From Lumbricus terrestris (Eukaryota; Annelida; Clitellata; Crassiclitellata; Lumbricidae): DNA of 64,000 bases. The stretch spans positions 43,142,442 to 43,206,441 of the forward strand of contig OX457043.1 in assembly GCA_949752735.1 (NCBI GenBank). Direction: 5' to 3'. The position numbers and the translations under genes are program-made. The notes under the pieces are model-generated. The model was not told the DNA's origin. It saw nothing but the letters and a program-made list of their open reading frames with translations, and did not search any database. Shown one piece after another: positions 33,290 to 44,305 of the stretch. The stretch's first letter is position 1. Each line of letters starts with the position of its first letter.

Positions 33290-34545
33290 TAGTATCTTCT
33301 TCTTGTTGTTCTCTGCCCTCAGCAGGTTCGTATGTCCAATGATGCCATTTTTCTCTGTTCTGTACTTCTCTCTTCAGTCCACTGTATCCCTCCTCTCAGT
33401 CCTCTGTGAACATCCATTCCTGCAGCATTGTTCTTGGTCTACCTCGCACTCTTTTCCCCTCCATTCTTCCCTCAATGATGTCTCGTAGTAGGGTGTCGCT
33501 CCTTAAGATGTGTCCTATCCATTTCTTCTGCCGCCCACGTATAGTGCCCATCAGTGATCTCTTTTCTTCCGCCAACTCTAAGATTTCCTCATTCGTTCTT
33601 CGCTCGAATCAGCTGATTCTCTCCATTCTGCGCCAGATCCACATCTCAAAGGCCTATAGTCGTTTTATGTCTTCTTGCCGCATTGTCCACGTCTCTGAGC
33701 CGTACAGTACAACACTCCACACCAGTGTCTTCACCATTCTCTTCTTCAGCTTCATGTTTAGACTGCCTCTGGGTAGCTTCCCCCTTTTGTAGAATGCATC
33801 TTTTCCCATAGCTATTCTTCTTTTTATTTCCACGTGGCACCTTGCATCCTCTGTAACCACACTTCCCAAATAGCAGAATTTCTTCACTTGTTCTATTTCC
33901 TCTCCATTTAATGTGATGTTTACCGTTTCCTCTCCTCTCTTACTTATCTTCATCACCTTTGTTTTCTTTATGTTTACTTTCATGTCGTAGTTCAGCGATA
34001 TTCTATTTAAGGGGTCCATCATCATTTGTAGACCCTCTTGACTGCCTGCCAACATCGCCTGGTCGTCTGTAAATCTCAATGCTTTCACCATTTTCCCACC
34101 CACTTTTACCCCCTCTTCCAGCTCCTCTAGCGTTTCTCTGACAATTTCTTCAATATAGATGTTGAATAGAATTGGTGACAGTGGGCATCCTTGCCTCACT
34201 CCTCTTCATATTTTTGCCGGCTCTGAGAATTCTCCATCGATTCTTATCTTTACCCTTTACACCATGTATAGATTGCCTATAAATCTTCTTTCTCTCCAGT
34301 CCACCCCTAATCGTCTCAGCATTCTCATTAATTTCTTCCAGTCCACTCTGTCAAAAGCTTTTTCGTAGTCAACGAAACAGATGTATATATCTTGTCCATG
34401 CTGAATACTTCTTTCTGTTATTACTCTCAGCGCTGCCACTGCATCTCTTGTCCCTCTACCCTTCCTGAACCCATATTGTTCCTCTCCTAAGCACTTATCC
34501 GTTTCCGCTTTTGACTGCAGTCTTTTTGTTATTATTCTTAGCACA
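33290..34545 (-). pseudogene. Non-LTR reverse transcriptase, 3' half
   Basis: Minus-strand frame 34544-33654 with two in-frame stops near 34257 and 34205, then a decayed tail. Motifs: EEQYGFRKGRGTRDA, FVDYEKAFDRVDW (catalytic D), RQGCPLSPILFNIYIEEIV, RFTDDQAML in place of FADD, ITLNGEEIEQVKKFCYLGS, VLYGSETWTM, and RGRQKKWIGHIL in the tail. This differs from the CR1-like LINEs elsewhere in the window; the clade is unresolved. The 5' part with the endonuclease is missing. Confidence 0.85.
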
Positions 34546-34574
34546 CTTTTGTTTAGTATAGGCCTATATAACTG

Positions 34575-34860
34575 GCCTAGTTAGGCACACCGGTAAGCGA
34601 GAGCGGCATACGTCTGTTGGTTACAACGGGCTGCGGTTCAAGCCCCGGGCTGGGAGTTGACATTGATATCTCGGGCTAGCACGTGTGGGACGCAGGGGCG
34701 CAAGCTGCTGCGGAGCGACCTTGGGCAAGTTGCTTACCCATCATTGTCTGTGGAGAAGGCAACTGGAAACCACCTCACTCATCTCATCCCCAGGGGCGTA
34801 AAGCCAAAGAACCTGCCTTCAGGCAGAGAATTCATCATCATCATCATCATCATCGTAGGC
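34575..34860 (+). mobile_element. tRNA-derived SINE with CORE-like domain
   Basis: A-box-like ggtaagcgagagcgg (34592) and B box ggttcaagcc (34636) at tRNA spacing, then gcgaccttgggcaagttgct (34717), which resembles the conserved core of MIR/CORE-SINEs, and a (ATC)n tail (34830-34854). RNA polymerase III transcription is expected for an active copy. Confidence 0.75.
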
Positions 34861-35151
34861 CTATCTGTTAAGTCCTAGACTACTCTGTTCAGTAATCCCT
34901 CCACTGAAATATAGTAGTTGTAAAAATGACAGCTTAAAATGCTAAAATTGCAATGCGAAAATTGAAAAAATTCTTGCGGGAAGGAGAGCATCCCTTCCCC
35001 AAACCCTCCCCATCTCAGAAACCTTCATTCACCAGATGAATGGACTAGGAACCATATTACTGAGAGGAAAGGCCGACCCAGGAAGAAGGGGGAAGAAGCT
35101 GGATTGGACCCGGCTGATTAGGGGGGGGGGATAGAAGCCCCTGAGTGTCGT

Positions 35152-36035
35152 CATTAGATTCTTAAGGTTTGGCGTCGTGAGGGTTGGTTAGGGTTAGTGT
35201 TAGTGTTAGTGTCGTCATTAGATTTTTAAGGTTTGGCGTCGTGACGGTCGGTTAGGGTTATTATTAGGGTTAGTGTCGTCAATAAATTCTTTCCAATTCC
35301 AACCATACAGAATTTGCTGTCTCTGATTCTCTACTTTCCAGGAGAAGTCCTAATTACACGTTATCAGTTAAAATTTTGCGTACTTACTCTTAATGCAACT
35401 TTCTTTGGTTTGCAACGCGCCAGCTGTTTTGCTGTTGGTTCGTTTGCACAGCGCTACCAATAACTGCTAACATCCACTGCAAACTCCGCTTTGGTCTTCG
35501 CCGTGTTCCAGATTGTATTCACGCATCCTGCAAGCCCTCATAAATGGACTATACAGACTCTATCAACAATTCTGTTAAGTCACGAATACATAATATCGGC
35601 TTGTTACATGTTTAACGCCACTGCCATATCAAAGATAATATGATTAGTGTCGCCCTCCTCTTTCATCCAGGCTTGGGACTGGCACTGGCAGAGAACAACC
35701 ATAATATTCTAATCGGGCACTATATAATATTATATATAGGCCTATATATACTTCGAATGAATAGACTTTTGTGGCTTATCCTGATACAATGATATAATTC
35801 AACATCAACTGTCTATTATTTTTAACATCAACAACGTGACGGACGGGTGCCAGCTCATGGCTACCACAACTTTATTTCATTATTATTACTAAACTTTAAT
35901 ATTACTTCTGTGCTTTATTTTACATCTCTGACCTGTAACCTGGTGCGGTTTGTCTCCTGGATTTGTCGTACTTTGAATTAAACGAATAATTATCACCAGA
36001 TTTAAGCTGGGAATAAGAGATCCGTCTGGCCCATA
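35152..36035. other. Unassigned, with telomere-like short repeats
   Basis: Bases 35160-35285 repeat gtgtcgtcattagattttta then aggtttggcgtcgtgagg and ggttagggttagtgttag, about two and a half imperfect units; the same wording is at 32225-32270. Bases 35605-35690 (gttacatgtttaacgccact) recur at 49600-49685. No gene is seen. Confidence 0.5.
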
Positions 36036-36039
36036 CCCT

Positions 36040-36175
36040 ATCGCCCAGGCTGAACTGATGAGGACAAAGGAAGGCTACAGTGGAATGAAAAGAGAAGCAA
36101 AGAATGTGGACGAGTGCACGGCGTCGTTGGACAAACGAACCTGCCTGAGCGCAGAGAATGAAAGAGGAGGATCCA
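36040..36175 (+). pseudogene. LINE 3' terminal fragment
   Basis: The reading RGYSGMKREAKNVDEWTASL continuing DKRTCLSAENE, around aaacgaacctgcctgagcgc, parallels the 3' end of the RT at 33290-33400 (atacgaacctgctgagggca on the minus strand). A short 3' stub only. Confidence 0.55.
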
Positions 36176-36439
36176 GACTTGTCATTTTTTGTTATCTCTT
36201 TTCTGTTATCTTCGAATTTTTCAACATTTAAGAGCCGTGTCTCACTTTTTCTTTAGGCACACCTAGTTCTTTATGACTTTAACATTTTATTCATCTTCAT
36301 CGCCTACTCTTCGCCGTCTCTCTTCATCAGATCTCAATGTTTGCATTCTGTATCTCTTTCCTGCGTATTTCTTTTCGTCTTATTCGTTTTCTTCTCCAAC
36401 TAATACCTGTGTTATCATCTTCTTCATCGTTTTCTGCAG

Positions 36440-36643
36440 GCGGCCGTCTACATCTTGAAGAACGGAAAATTGGTACAGTATGTCTGGACCGAGAGCACCG
36501 CACACTTTTCAACCTCATCCAGCACTTTCACTCTCTCGCTGGAAGCTGGTGATCAAATCTGGCTGCAGGTTCGCAGCGCAAATTCCAACGTCTACGGGGA
36601 GCAGCTCACCTCGTTCACCGGATTCCTCATCTTCGAGAATTGA
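36440..36643 (+). CDS. Last exon of a C1q-domain protein (second half of the C1q domain)
   Basis: A pyrimidine-rich tract (36410-36436) ends in the acceptor cag at 36437-36439. The exon then reads, in phase 0, AAVYILKNGKLVQYVWTEST, a serine/threonine-rich strand, LEAGDQIWLQVRSAN, then NVYGEQLTSFTGFLIFEN and stop at 36643. GD..W..V, the central VYG and terminal SFTGFLIFE are hallmarks of the C1q beta-jellyroll C-terminus. The 67 codons equal about half of a 130-residue domain, so at least one exon lies upstream. It is not in this window on either strand as far as I can see; 36176-36436 would be intron. Such proteins are usually secreted trimers, often lectins or immune recognition factors in invertebrates. 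The frame is intact, so this is the one plausible host gene here. A processed fragment is less likely, given the splice site. Confidence 0.8.
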   Translation, partial: AAVYILKNGKLVQYVWTESTAHFSTSSSTFTLSLEAGDQIWLQVRSANSNVYGEQLTSFTGFLIFEN

Positions 36644-37271
36644 ATCCAAGGGCGTGGCAACCGTCACGCAGAGCAGAAAGGTCGCGGAAAGCACTGAAGT
36701 AGGCTATAGGCTCCGCCGACATTAATACTGTCATAGCGATATAGGTGCTGAATGTGTGCAGACATTATTTTATTGGAATCATATAGGCCTAGCAGGCTAT
36801 TAACCATGCTTCGTCGTTAATCATAGCTTAATTACAAACAGTTTACAATGCAAAATTATTATTTTAGTGGAACGCATAGTTGTCCACACCTACCTATAAT
36901 CCTAGTTTTGTTGATATGTCTGAACCGACGTCTCTTCATGACCAATATACCCTTTCGCCCTTATCTGCCTGCCTGACTCTCCGGACTTGACCTGCTGCCT
37001 ATCGATTTTGTTTTGATTGAGCGCCTGTGAATAAGCTGGTTCCCGCGACTTGGCTTTTGTGGGCGCTGTAGAAGTCTCGAGATTGCGATTACGATTACGA
37101 TTTCGACCAACTGGCTCGACCACTGTTGCTCTGATGTCCATTATATACCTTATACAAGGAGCGGCGCCTCGGCGTGTTAACTCTGGCCAGTCACGGCAGT
37201 TCTCATTCGCCTCTGAGTAGTTTCTTGAAGGGGCGCTATATAAATTCTAACAATGAATGAATGAATGAATC
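36644..37271. other. Downstream sequence with retroposon tails
   Basis: Bases 37030-37110 hold ggcgctgtagaagtctcgag followed by attgcgattacgattacg, a simple-repeat tail of retroposon type (similar text at 43295-43315 and 29405-29430). Bases 37200-37271 hold gcctctgagtagtttcttga then aggggcgctatataaattc and an (ATGA)n tail, the same 3' tail as the LINE at 27905. No polyadenylation signal for the C1q exon was identified with confidence. Confidence 0.5.
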
Positions 37272-38077
37272 ACGCTTCGGATCTACTCAGTGGCGTAGCT
37301 ACCATGTGTGCAATGTGTGCAAAGCACACGGGCCCACGACCTCCAGGGGCCCACACGGATGGCTAAATTAATTATTTATTATAGGCTATCCTAATTAGTA
37401 ATTCACATTATTTTTGTGTTAGATGTGGTTTCTGTGAACACACTTGCATTAGGCTCCTTCGTTACTTTACTGGTTTCTGTCAACCGCCTTGCTGTTGTCA
37501 GGCAAGACTATAGGCCTACTGAGTTCGAACTCCTTTTAAATTATGTTTTCGTCTCGAAGCGTGACTGTCACATTGCAAGATGATATTAGTGTACAAGTAT
37601 GTGAACGATAATAAAGCATAGGTCCAATAAGCTTATGGTTTTAATCTGAGAACATGAAAGAATCATAGGGCCTACCGACATAAGATTTTAATTTCGCTGC
37701 TTTGCTTTCCTATGCAGAGGGTATAAAGACGTGCCTGTGCTATCTAGGGTAGGTGTGATTATGTCCGTCACTCTATAGGCCTATGTCACATTCGTGTATT
37801 GTAATTACACGGTGCGCTGCAGAAACCTCATACGTCTCACAGGCATGCTCGTGTATTCCGGTAGGCCTCCTTTGCTTGATTTGGTAACGGTAGTGACCTG
37901 ACATCTCCCTCAACCAGGGTGAGAATTGCCGGGGGTTTCAATTTTCAATTTCAATTTTTTTTCCTGAATAATATTATATCACACAAACAATAATTATGCC
38001 AGTAAAACAAAGGAAATTAGTGGTTATCAAGTGAAGATTCAGAAGGGATGGATAATCCCACTATTAGGGCCACCAGT

Positions 38078-39264
38078 AATCACAGGACATTATCCCCGGA
38101 CATGATCCCCGACATTGGCCCCCGGACATATTCCCCCGGGGTAGGACATTATCCCCCCCAGTCTAAGATATCATTACCTGAAAACTGATGGATCCTGAAA
38201 ATATAGCAATAGGCCTATGTGAAGTTAATATCTATACATCACACTATAGTTTATCTTTGTAAAAAGGTCAATTAATTCCAGGTTTGATATGTATAAAATT
38301 GTATATATGGTAAAACATTTAATGGTCTTAAATGTAGAACGGGATATCGGATTGACGCTAATAAGTCTACGAAGTTCATACGTAGGCCTATAGGCCATAT
38401 GACGTTGACCGACCTTCGTAGGCCTACTGACTGGCTATCTACGATTCTACTGTATTGAATCTAATCTTGAATGGAAACGACGCTAATAAGGCTACGCAGC
38501 TTAGAAGTAGCTGAATTGACGTTAACAAACCTTTCTTGTAGACACTAAACAAACAGGCCCTACGTACGATTCCCATTCGTTAATTTCAAATCTAATTCTA
38601 GGCCTGCTGACACAGTTGGTACGTTAATGGACACCAGGGGCGGATCCAGGGGGGCCAATCCGGCCATGCCCCCCCATTTAAAAATCGCATGGGACGTGGC
38701 CCCCCATTTGGTTTCAACAAGCCATTAAATTAATGTAGTGGGAGAGTAAAACAGGACATCAGGCCCCCCTATTAAAAAATCGCACGGGACGTGGCCGCCC
38801 CCGTCGATTTAGTGTGGCGGATGAAATGGTGTATTTTCCCCGGTAAAATTGGTCGATGACTAAAAAAAAAAAAAAAAAAAAAGGTCATCAACTTTTTTGA
38901 CGGCACAACTCAATTTTTCCCCTGTCCCACCAACAAGACCCAAAATTTTGGCCCCCCCTTCGAAAATTTCTGTTTCCGCCCTTGATGGACACTAAATACG
39001 ATTCCCATTCGTTCATTTCAACTCTACAAATAGACGCTGGAAACGACGCTAATAAGGCTACGAAGCTCAGGTGTAGTTAACTGACATTAACAACTTTCGA
39101 AGTCTTATCGGTGACGGCATTATTATACGATTTGCACACTGGGGGGGATCATGTCCGGGGGATAATGTCCTACGAAAAATCGGGAGGGAACATGTCCGGG
39201 GGCTAATGTCCGGGTGGGATCATGTCCGGGGGGATAATGTCCAGGGGGCTAATGTTCGTTCCCC
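38078..39264. mobile_element. Foldback element 2, ends of iterated GGACATTATCCCCC
   Basis: Same design and internal sequence as 30092-30889 (shared agatatcattacctg near 38168), with iterated ends at 38085-38160 and 39125-39255. Unlike the other two copies no matching 9 bp flanks are found (gccaccagt against gtacaaagc), so the boundaries were inferred from the other copies. It carries a nested MITE. Confidence 0.78.
38635..38984. mobile_element. hAT-type MITE, family CAGGGGCGGATCCAG, copy 2
   Basis: It starts CAGGGGCGGATCCAGG and ends CCGCCCTTG. The 8 bp TSD ATGGACAC is perfect (38627-38634, 38985-38992). The interior has a 21 bp A-run near 38863. The inverted copy is at 18029-18332. It is the third level of nesting: LINE, hAT, foldback, MITE. 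Confidence 0.92.
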
Positions 39265-40032
39265 GTACAAAGCAGCCAGTTGAATCATTTCAGAAACACA
39301 AAAAATCAGCAAAGGAATTTATAAGAAGTCAACTCAACTAACGCCCAATCAATACCTAACTAAGACTTAAAGTGTTTCATTCCTCTCTAGTCTTTCATAG
39401 GTTCATATGGTTGTCTTCTTTTCAGTTTTTCACGACCAAACTCCACGTGGATCATAGTCTGACCCCCAATCATTTTTTTACAAATCTCAAACTGCTCTCA
39501 ACTCCTTTCAGCTCTCACCCCAAAAACAGAGAGAGACCAAAATTGTGCCACAATTTTTGCACTTGTAAGCAATATTGCTGAACTTTTTGTAGGTAGACCT
39601 ACTGTGACAGATTGATGATTGCATCGTTTTTGGTGTGCAAATTGACACTTTTTGCTAAACAAAATGCTAGAAAGAAAACTCTATGATGCCGTGACACCGT
39701 TTTAAGTAGGCCCACTAATAATGGGTGGACAAAATTAGGTAAGCAACGTGATAGATTTTAAATTTCGACTGATAAATCATTGCAGTTATAACACTTTAAT
39801 TCATCTGTCTCATTCGTGCAGCATTCATGCTTATTCTGTGAGTTGTAGGCCTATTTCATGTGTTAGGTATAATAGAAACACGACATTGATTAGATTTTGG
39901 GTGAATTTAATTGCTAGAACGCGAAGGTATCGGCCCTACAAGGCCAGGCAGGGGCCCATGCGGAACCTCAGCACACGGGCCCACAAAATGCTAGCTACGC
40001 CACTGGATCTACTCAAGAGTAACGAGCATGTT

Positions 40033-41073
40033 CAGTGGCGTAGCAATAGGTTGTGCAGCTTGTGCAGTGCACAAGGGCCCCCGGCTGTCAAGGGCCCCCC
40101 CGGGGTCAGAGTCAATTTTTGTACTTTAAGGATATTCAGAATGTAACTATTCAAACCTAGCCTACATGTACAGCGTACACAGTACGCACAAAATAATTTT
40201 TGGGGTTTACTTGGAAATTGTGTGCTTTTTAATTCTCGTACGGCACTCTCTTTCTGTTCCCCAAGTTATGCCTAAGTCTTATTTAAGTGGCGCTGCTAAG
40301 CGTCAAGCACTTAGAATAACGTGTAAAGACCGCCAAAATGCAAAAATATCCGGATTTATGCTTGCGGAGAGCGTGCTTGTACCGATGACTACATCAGACT
40401 GGGAGTCATTGGCGTAGCAATGGGTCGTGCAGCCTGTACAGTGCACAGGGACTCCCGGCTGTAGAGGGGCCCCCGCAGTCAAGTAAAATTTTACTTTAAG
40501 AATATTCAGAATATATTCAAATGATCAAATCCACATATACAACGGTGGCGCGCAGAAATAGATTGTGCCGACTGCATAAGACCCAGATGACTTCATCAAG
40601 CCTGGTGACAGAATTGAATTCAGTTCGATCAATGCGAGGTAGTGGTGGCTTCGAATATCGACACCGAGCAGAGAGGCATTTTGGAAACTATGGAGGTATA
40701 TGCTTTACTTTACAACAGAATTCTGGAACGAAGGCATCTCGATTATTTTTGCGCAAGAGAATTCTTCCTAAGGTATTCGCCCAAGCGAACATTTTCAGCA
40801 TTTCCGAATTTTTAAATTATTCTTTTAGACTTACCTTAGTAACCCAAACTTGATTAGCTTCACATTATAGCAATTTATTAAATGGTTTTCTTTCTATTTA
40901 CATAACCCAACCAACTGTTTGATAAAATTTCAGTGTGGATGGTTATAATTCATAGCCTACTACAAGAGAGCAAACGATGTTTTCATGTTTACCGATACAT
41001 TTTGTTCAGTAGGCTACTCTGGTAGCCTAAAGAAATAAAAAAAGTCATAGGCCTATAGAGTCAAACGGAAGAA

Positions 41074-41146
<73 letters not shown>

Positions 41147-41326
41147 TTGATATAAGTTAATTTTAAAATTTAATTTTGTGTGTGAGCTCTGTAAATAGTC
41201 TAAGCTTATCGTAAAAGCCAGGCGCTTGTGCACAACCTTATTGTTTGAAATCTTGGGGTTCAAGCATTGAAGGGCCCACCACGAAAGCCCTGCACAAGGG
41301 CCCTCCCAAACCTTGCTACGCCACTG
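40033..41326. mobile_element. hAT-type element, family CAGTGGCGTAGC, copy 2
   Basis: The ends are CAGTGGCGTAGCAATAGG and CCTTGCTACGCCACTG. The 8 bp TSD AGCATGTT is perfect (40025-40032, 41327-41334). A second copy of its left end lies inside at 40410-40480 (cattggcgtagcaatgggtc), suggesting a tandem or composite end. A (TAA)n tract is at 41074-41146. Confidence 0.92.
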
Positions 41327-41644
41327 AGCATGTTGTTATAATATCGATGGACTACTCAAAAGCAGGTCATCTGACCTCCACCCTCTTCATTCCCAGAACC
41401 GACTATCTAAATATGTTGACGATTCCTATCTCTTTATCGGCTCTAATCACTTATCTACTGCAACGGATGAACTCCAACACATCGCCAACTGGTCTTATTA
41501 GACAAGGCTTGGAATTCTAAAAGGGCTCTAGAAATCACTGTTAGAAGCAAATCATGTAACAATTTGCTAACCGGTGTTTCTAGACTAATTTGATCCTGCT
41601 GAAAACGAAAATCGCTGTTAGCAAGCTGGATTTTTGGCCGTTCA

Positions 41645-42185
41645 ATGGGAAAACAAGATGGCGGACAAAATGGCGGTCAGTTGCTTCAAATGGCTATAAG
41701 TAAAGTATTGTATGTGACAGGAACACGATTTTAGACTCTAAATTAAGATTATAGGGTGCAAGGAATACAATGGAACCAAATACACATATGTAGCACTGCA
41801 AGAAAATCAAAATGGCGGACAAAATGGCGGCCAGAATCTTAAAATGGCTGTAAGTGAAGTTAAGTATGCAGTGGAATCATGATTTCAGGGTCTAAATCAA
41901 CATTTTCGGGGTCAAGGAATGCAATGGAAGCAAGGTAACATATGTGGCATTGCACGGAAACCAAGATGGCGGACTAAATGGCGGACAAAATCTTAGAATG
42001 GCAATAAGTGAAGATATATACGCAACTAAATCATGATTTCAGGGTCTAAATCAACATTTTCGAGGTCAAAGAATGCAATGGAAGCAAGGTAACATATATA
42101 GCACTGCCTGGAAACCAAAATGGCGAGCAAAATGGCGGCAAGAATTTCAAAATGGATGTTAATGAAGTCATGCATGCAATGGGAA
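41645..42185. repeat. Tandem array, period 154 bp, with repeated AAAATGGCGGC motifs
   Basis: The core atggcggacaaaatggcgg starts at 41658, 41812, 41966 and 42120, exactly 154 bp apart. Units share tgcaatggaagcaaggtaac and atcatgatttcagggtct. The core matches the consensus I know for the zinc-finger factor YY1 (AANATGGCGGC), two sites per unit. Whether it is bound is unknown. Confidence 0.9.
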
Positions 42186-42239
42186 CTTGATTAAAAAATT
42201 TTGCGAGGTCTTTGCAAGATGGTATCTGAGACCTCTGCA

Positions 42240-43850
42240 GTTGAATTTATCTACAATGTTCCTTTATTTGACCAGATATGATCATTCTGTGCTGAATGCA
42301 GCAGCAAGGATCGTGTGTAATCGGCGGAAGTACGATCATGTGACGTCATTACTACGTGACGTGCTGCATTGGCTTCCGGTACCGTACCGCATTGAATACA
42401 AACTCTCATTGCTGGTCTACAAGTCACTACATGGCCTTGCACCGGACAACCTCAAATCATATTGCATGCAGACGGCTTCGTCAGGTGCTGGACTTGCGCT
42501 GAGCATGGGCGCCCGCACATAGGGGCAAGTACCCCCGAAAGTTGACATTTATTTTTATAACTACTACTTTTGAGTATTTAACAATTTTTTTCGCATTAAA
42601 GCACTTGTGATACGAATGATACACAGTGAAAGTCAGAAATCAACGTATAAAAATTTCTATAGAAATAAAAGTGCTCTTAATTTTCTGCCTTGCATTTTTC
42701 AAGCTCTTGCTAAAAATGTAACAATAGCCATTAATTGGATTTTAGCCCTCCTGCGGGCGCCTATGCAAATAGTAGGCCTATCGATTATGACTTACTAGAC
42801 TTGCATTACATTACAAAATTAATCTCACTGTAATGCAACCTTTCACAATTGCACACAAATTAATTATCAATAAATTACACTTATGCAAAAATTTGAAATT
42901 TCTCAGTAGCACACTGAAATTACTTCAGTTATACATAGATATTATGCTTATTCGCCAGCATTATAATTATATAAATAAAGTATCCTATTAAGTCAAGCTG
43001 CATTTTGTCCATTTTACATGCTGTCAGCACAGAATCCAGGGAGGTCAAGCTGCAGAAAAACTTGGATAAGGGGTTCTGGTTATCACTCCTCGTTCAACAG
43101 TATTGATACCCCCGCTAATCTGGTTCTCGTATCCTCCACCTTCCAAAACAACACCTTCATCAACATCTACTCTGGCCCTATGGCCAGCGGAATCGGACCT
43201 CTTTCTGACTACCCTTTGAACAGCATTCTGACTCGATGCAGCGCTTGTAAATAAGTTGGTGCCCTGTTATTGGCTTTCGAGTGACGCTTTAGAAGCTTAG
43301 AAATTACGATTAGCCTACCATATAGAAGTAGCTAGATAACACTTACCCCTTGAAACTGACACCTTTTCCCCCATTCAATTGTTCGTTCTTTCATTTTCTG
43401 GACTTATATAGGCTAGCGCCCGTTCAGGAACCTACTTTTTAACATCAACTTTTTGACATATTTCTTTCCACTAATTCATATTAAAAATGATACACAAGAT
43501 GAAATTGAGAAATTTGCATTAAAAACCTCTCTGAAAATACCCTGTTCTTAATTTTCAGCTATGCTTTTTCAAAGTCTTGCTACTAAAAAATTTAGCCGTG
43601 AATAGGCCTGCCGTAAAATTTTTTGCCCCCCCCTGGAAACATTTCTGTGGGTGCCCATGGCGCTGAGATCCAGTGTGAAAGGAGATCTGTATGTGCGGAG
43701 GACAAGGACACGCTTCGGGGAGCGCACTTTTTCAACTGCTGGTCCCCGCTGCTGGAACAGTCTGCCTACAACTGTTCGTTCGGCCAACTCAGTTGAAACT
43801 TTCAAAACTCGACTCAAGACATATCTTTTTTCTAAAACGTGCATCTGACT
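42240..43850 (+). pseudogene. LINE 3' end (RT C-terminus), split by a hAT element
   Basis: First half 42280-42503: DHSVLNAAARIVCNRRKYDH then VTSLLRDVLHWLPV and IEYKLSLLVYKSLHGLAPDN. Second half 43668-43848: RSSVKGDLYVRRTRTRFGER, TFSTAGPRCWNSLPTTVR, FKTRLKTYLF then a stop. The 3' end runs into (TTA)n at 43921, a typical tail of this LINE group. Half one connects to half two across the GCGCTGAG duplication. Confidence 0.88.
42504..43659. mobile_element. hAT-type element, family CATGGGCGCCCGCA, copy 2
   Basis: The ends are CATGGGCGCCCGCA and TGTGGGTGCCCATG, with perfect 8 bp TSD GCGCTGAG (42496-42503, 43660-43667). The + strand at 43100-43250 encodes LVLVSSTFQNNTFINIYSGP and GPLSDYPLNS, matching the minus strand of copy 1 at 1437-1560. 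This block ends in acgattagcc (43317), so it may be an old retroposon captured before the family amplified. Confidence 0.92.
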
Positions 43851-43920
43851 GATTGTGTTTGTGTCTGTAGAGGCGCCTTTGTAAAGGCATGTGCTGTGTT
43901 ACGGCGCCATAAAATTGTCG

Positions 43921-43978
<58 letters not shown>

Positions 43979-43987
43979 TACTACTAC

Positions 43988-44054
<67 letters not shown>

Positions 44055-44120
44055 TTTTTTTTTTTTGCCCCGAGGTATTTAGGATCTCTCAGGGACTTCA
44101 TTACTAACTATTGGCTAAAA

Positions 44121-44163
<43 letters not shown>
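43921..44163. repeat. (TTA)n microsatellite
   Basis: Two tracts, 43921-44056 (with actactact and a T-run) and 44121-44163, forming the tail of the LINE copy before them. Frames of poly-I/L across it are not genes. Confidence 0.93.
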
Positions 44164-44305
44164 TGAAGGTAACAAATATCCAGTTACGTCGTTCTGAATG
44201 CCAGACCATTTCGCTTAAACAACGGAAACATGGCGGGATGGGTTAAGGAAAAGGACCGTCTAAAAATGACGTCAGCACCGGGGGAAAGGGTCACACATTT
44301 TTGCG

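Larger units (their letters stand above)
32274..35143. mobile_element. Element H, copy 2: hAT-type, invaded by a LINE and a SINE
   Basis: The ends are CAGAGGCTTCTATCCC and GGGATAGAAGCCCCTG. The TSD is AGTGTCAT (32266-32273) and AGTGTCGT (35144-35151), one mismatch. Bases 32274-32880 and 34900-35143 match copy 1 (8188, 11200-11480). The centre differs and contains the LINE RT 33290-34545 and the SINE at 34575-34860. Confidence 0.87.
37288..40005. mobile_element. hAT-type element, family CAGTGGCGTAGC, copy 1 (with foldback nest)
   Basis: The ends are CAGTGGCGTAGCTACC and GCTAGCTACGCCACTG, with perfect 8 bp TSD GATCTACT (37280-37287, 40006-40013). Both ends carry the phrase cacacgggcccac. The foldback element 38078-39264 lies within. 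No transposase is seen. Confidence 0.93.
37272..41520 (+). pseudogene. LINE reverse transcriptase fragment split by two hAT elements
   Basis: Host pieces 37272-37287, 40014-40032 and 41335-41520 join into one frame: ASDLLKSNEHV then VIISMDYSKA, the first RT catalytic block (D..KAFD type). Further on, in another frame, comes KYVDDSYLFIGSNHLSTATD, the YxDD block. Both insertions are removed at their 8 bp TSDs to restore the sequence. A deletion or frameshift separates the two blocks. Confidence 0.75.

Noticed and set aside
33646..33840. Lys/Glu-rich frame inside the LINE
   Set aside because: Shadow of the reverse transcriptase tail in another frame.
34575..34660. Functional tRNA gene
   Set aside because: A and B boxes are present, but no cloverleaf with acceptor stem is evident and the sequence continues as a SINE body; the same holds for 44306.
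36902..37141. Arg/Asn-rich minus-strand protein
   Set aside because: It covers a simple (GATTAC)n retroposon tail read backwards; no independent support.
43832..44246. Poly-isoleucine/leucine frames, possible membrane segments
   Set aside because: Translation of (TTA)n, the tail of a LINE copy.
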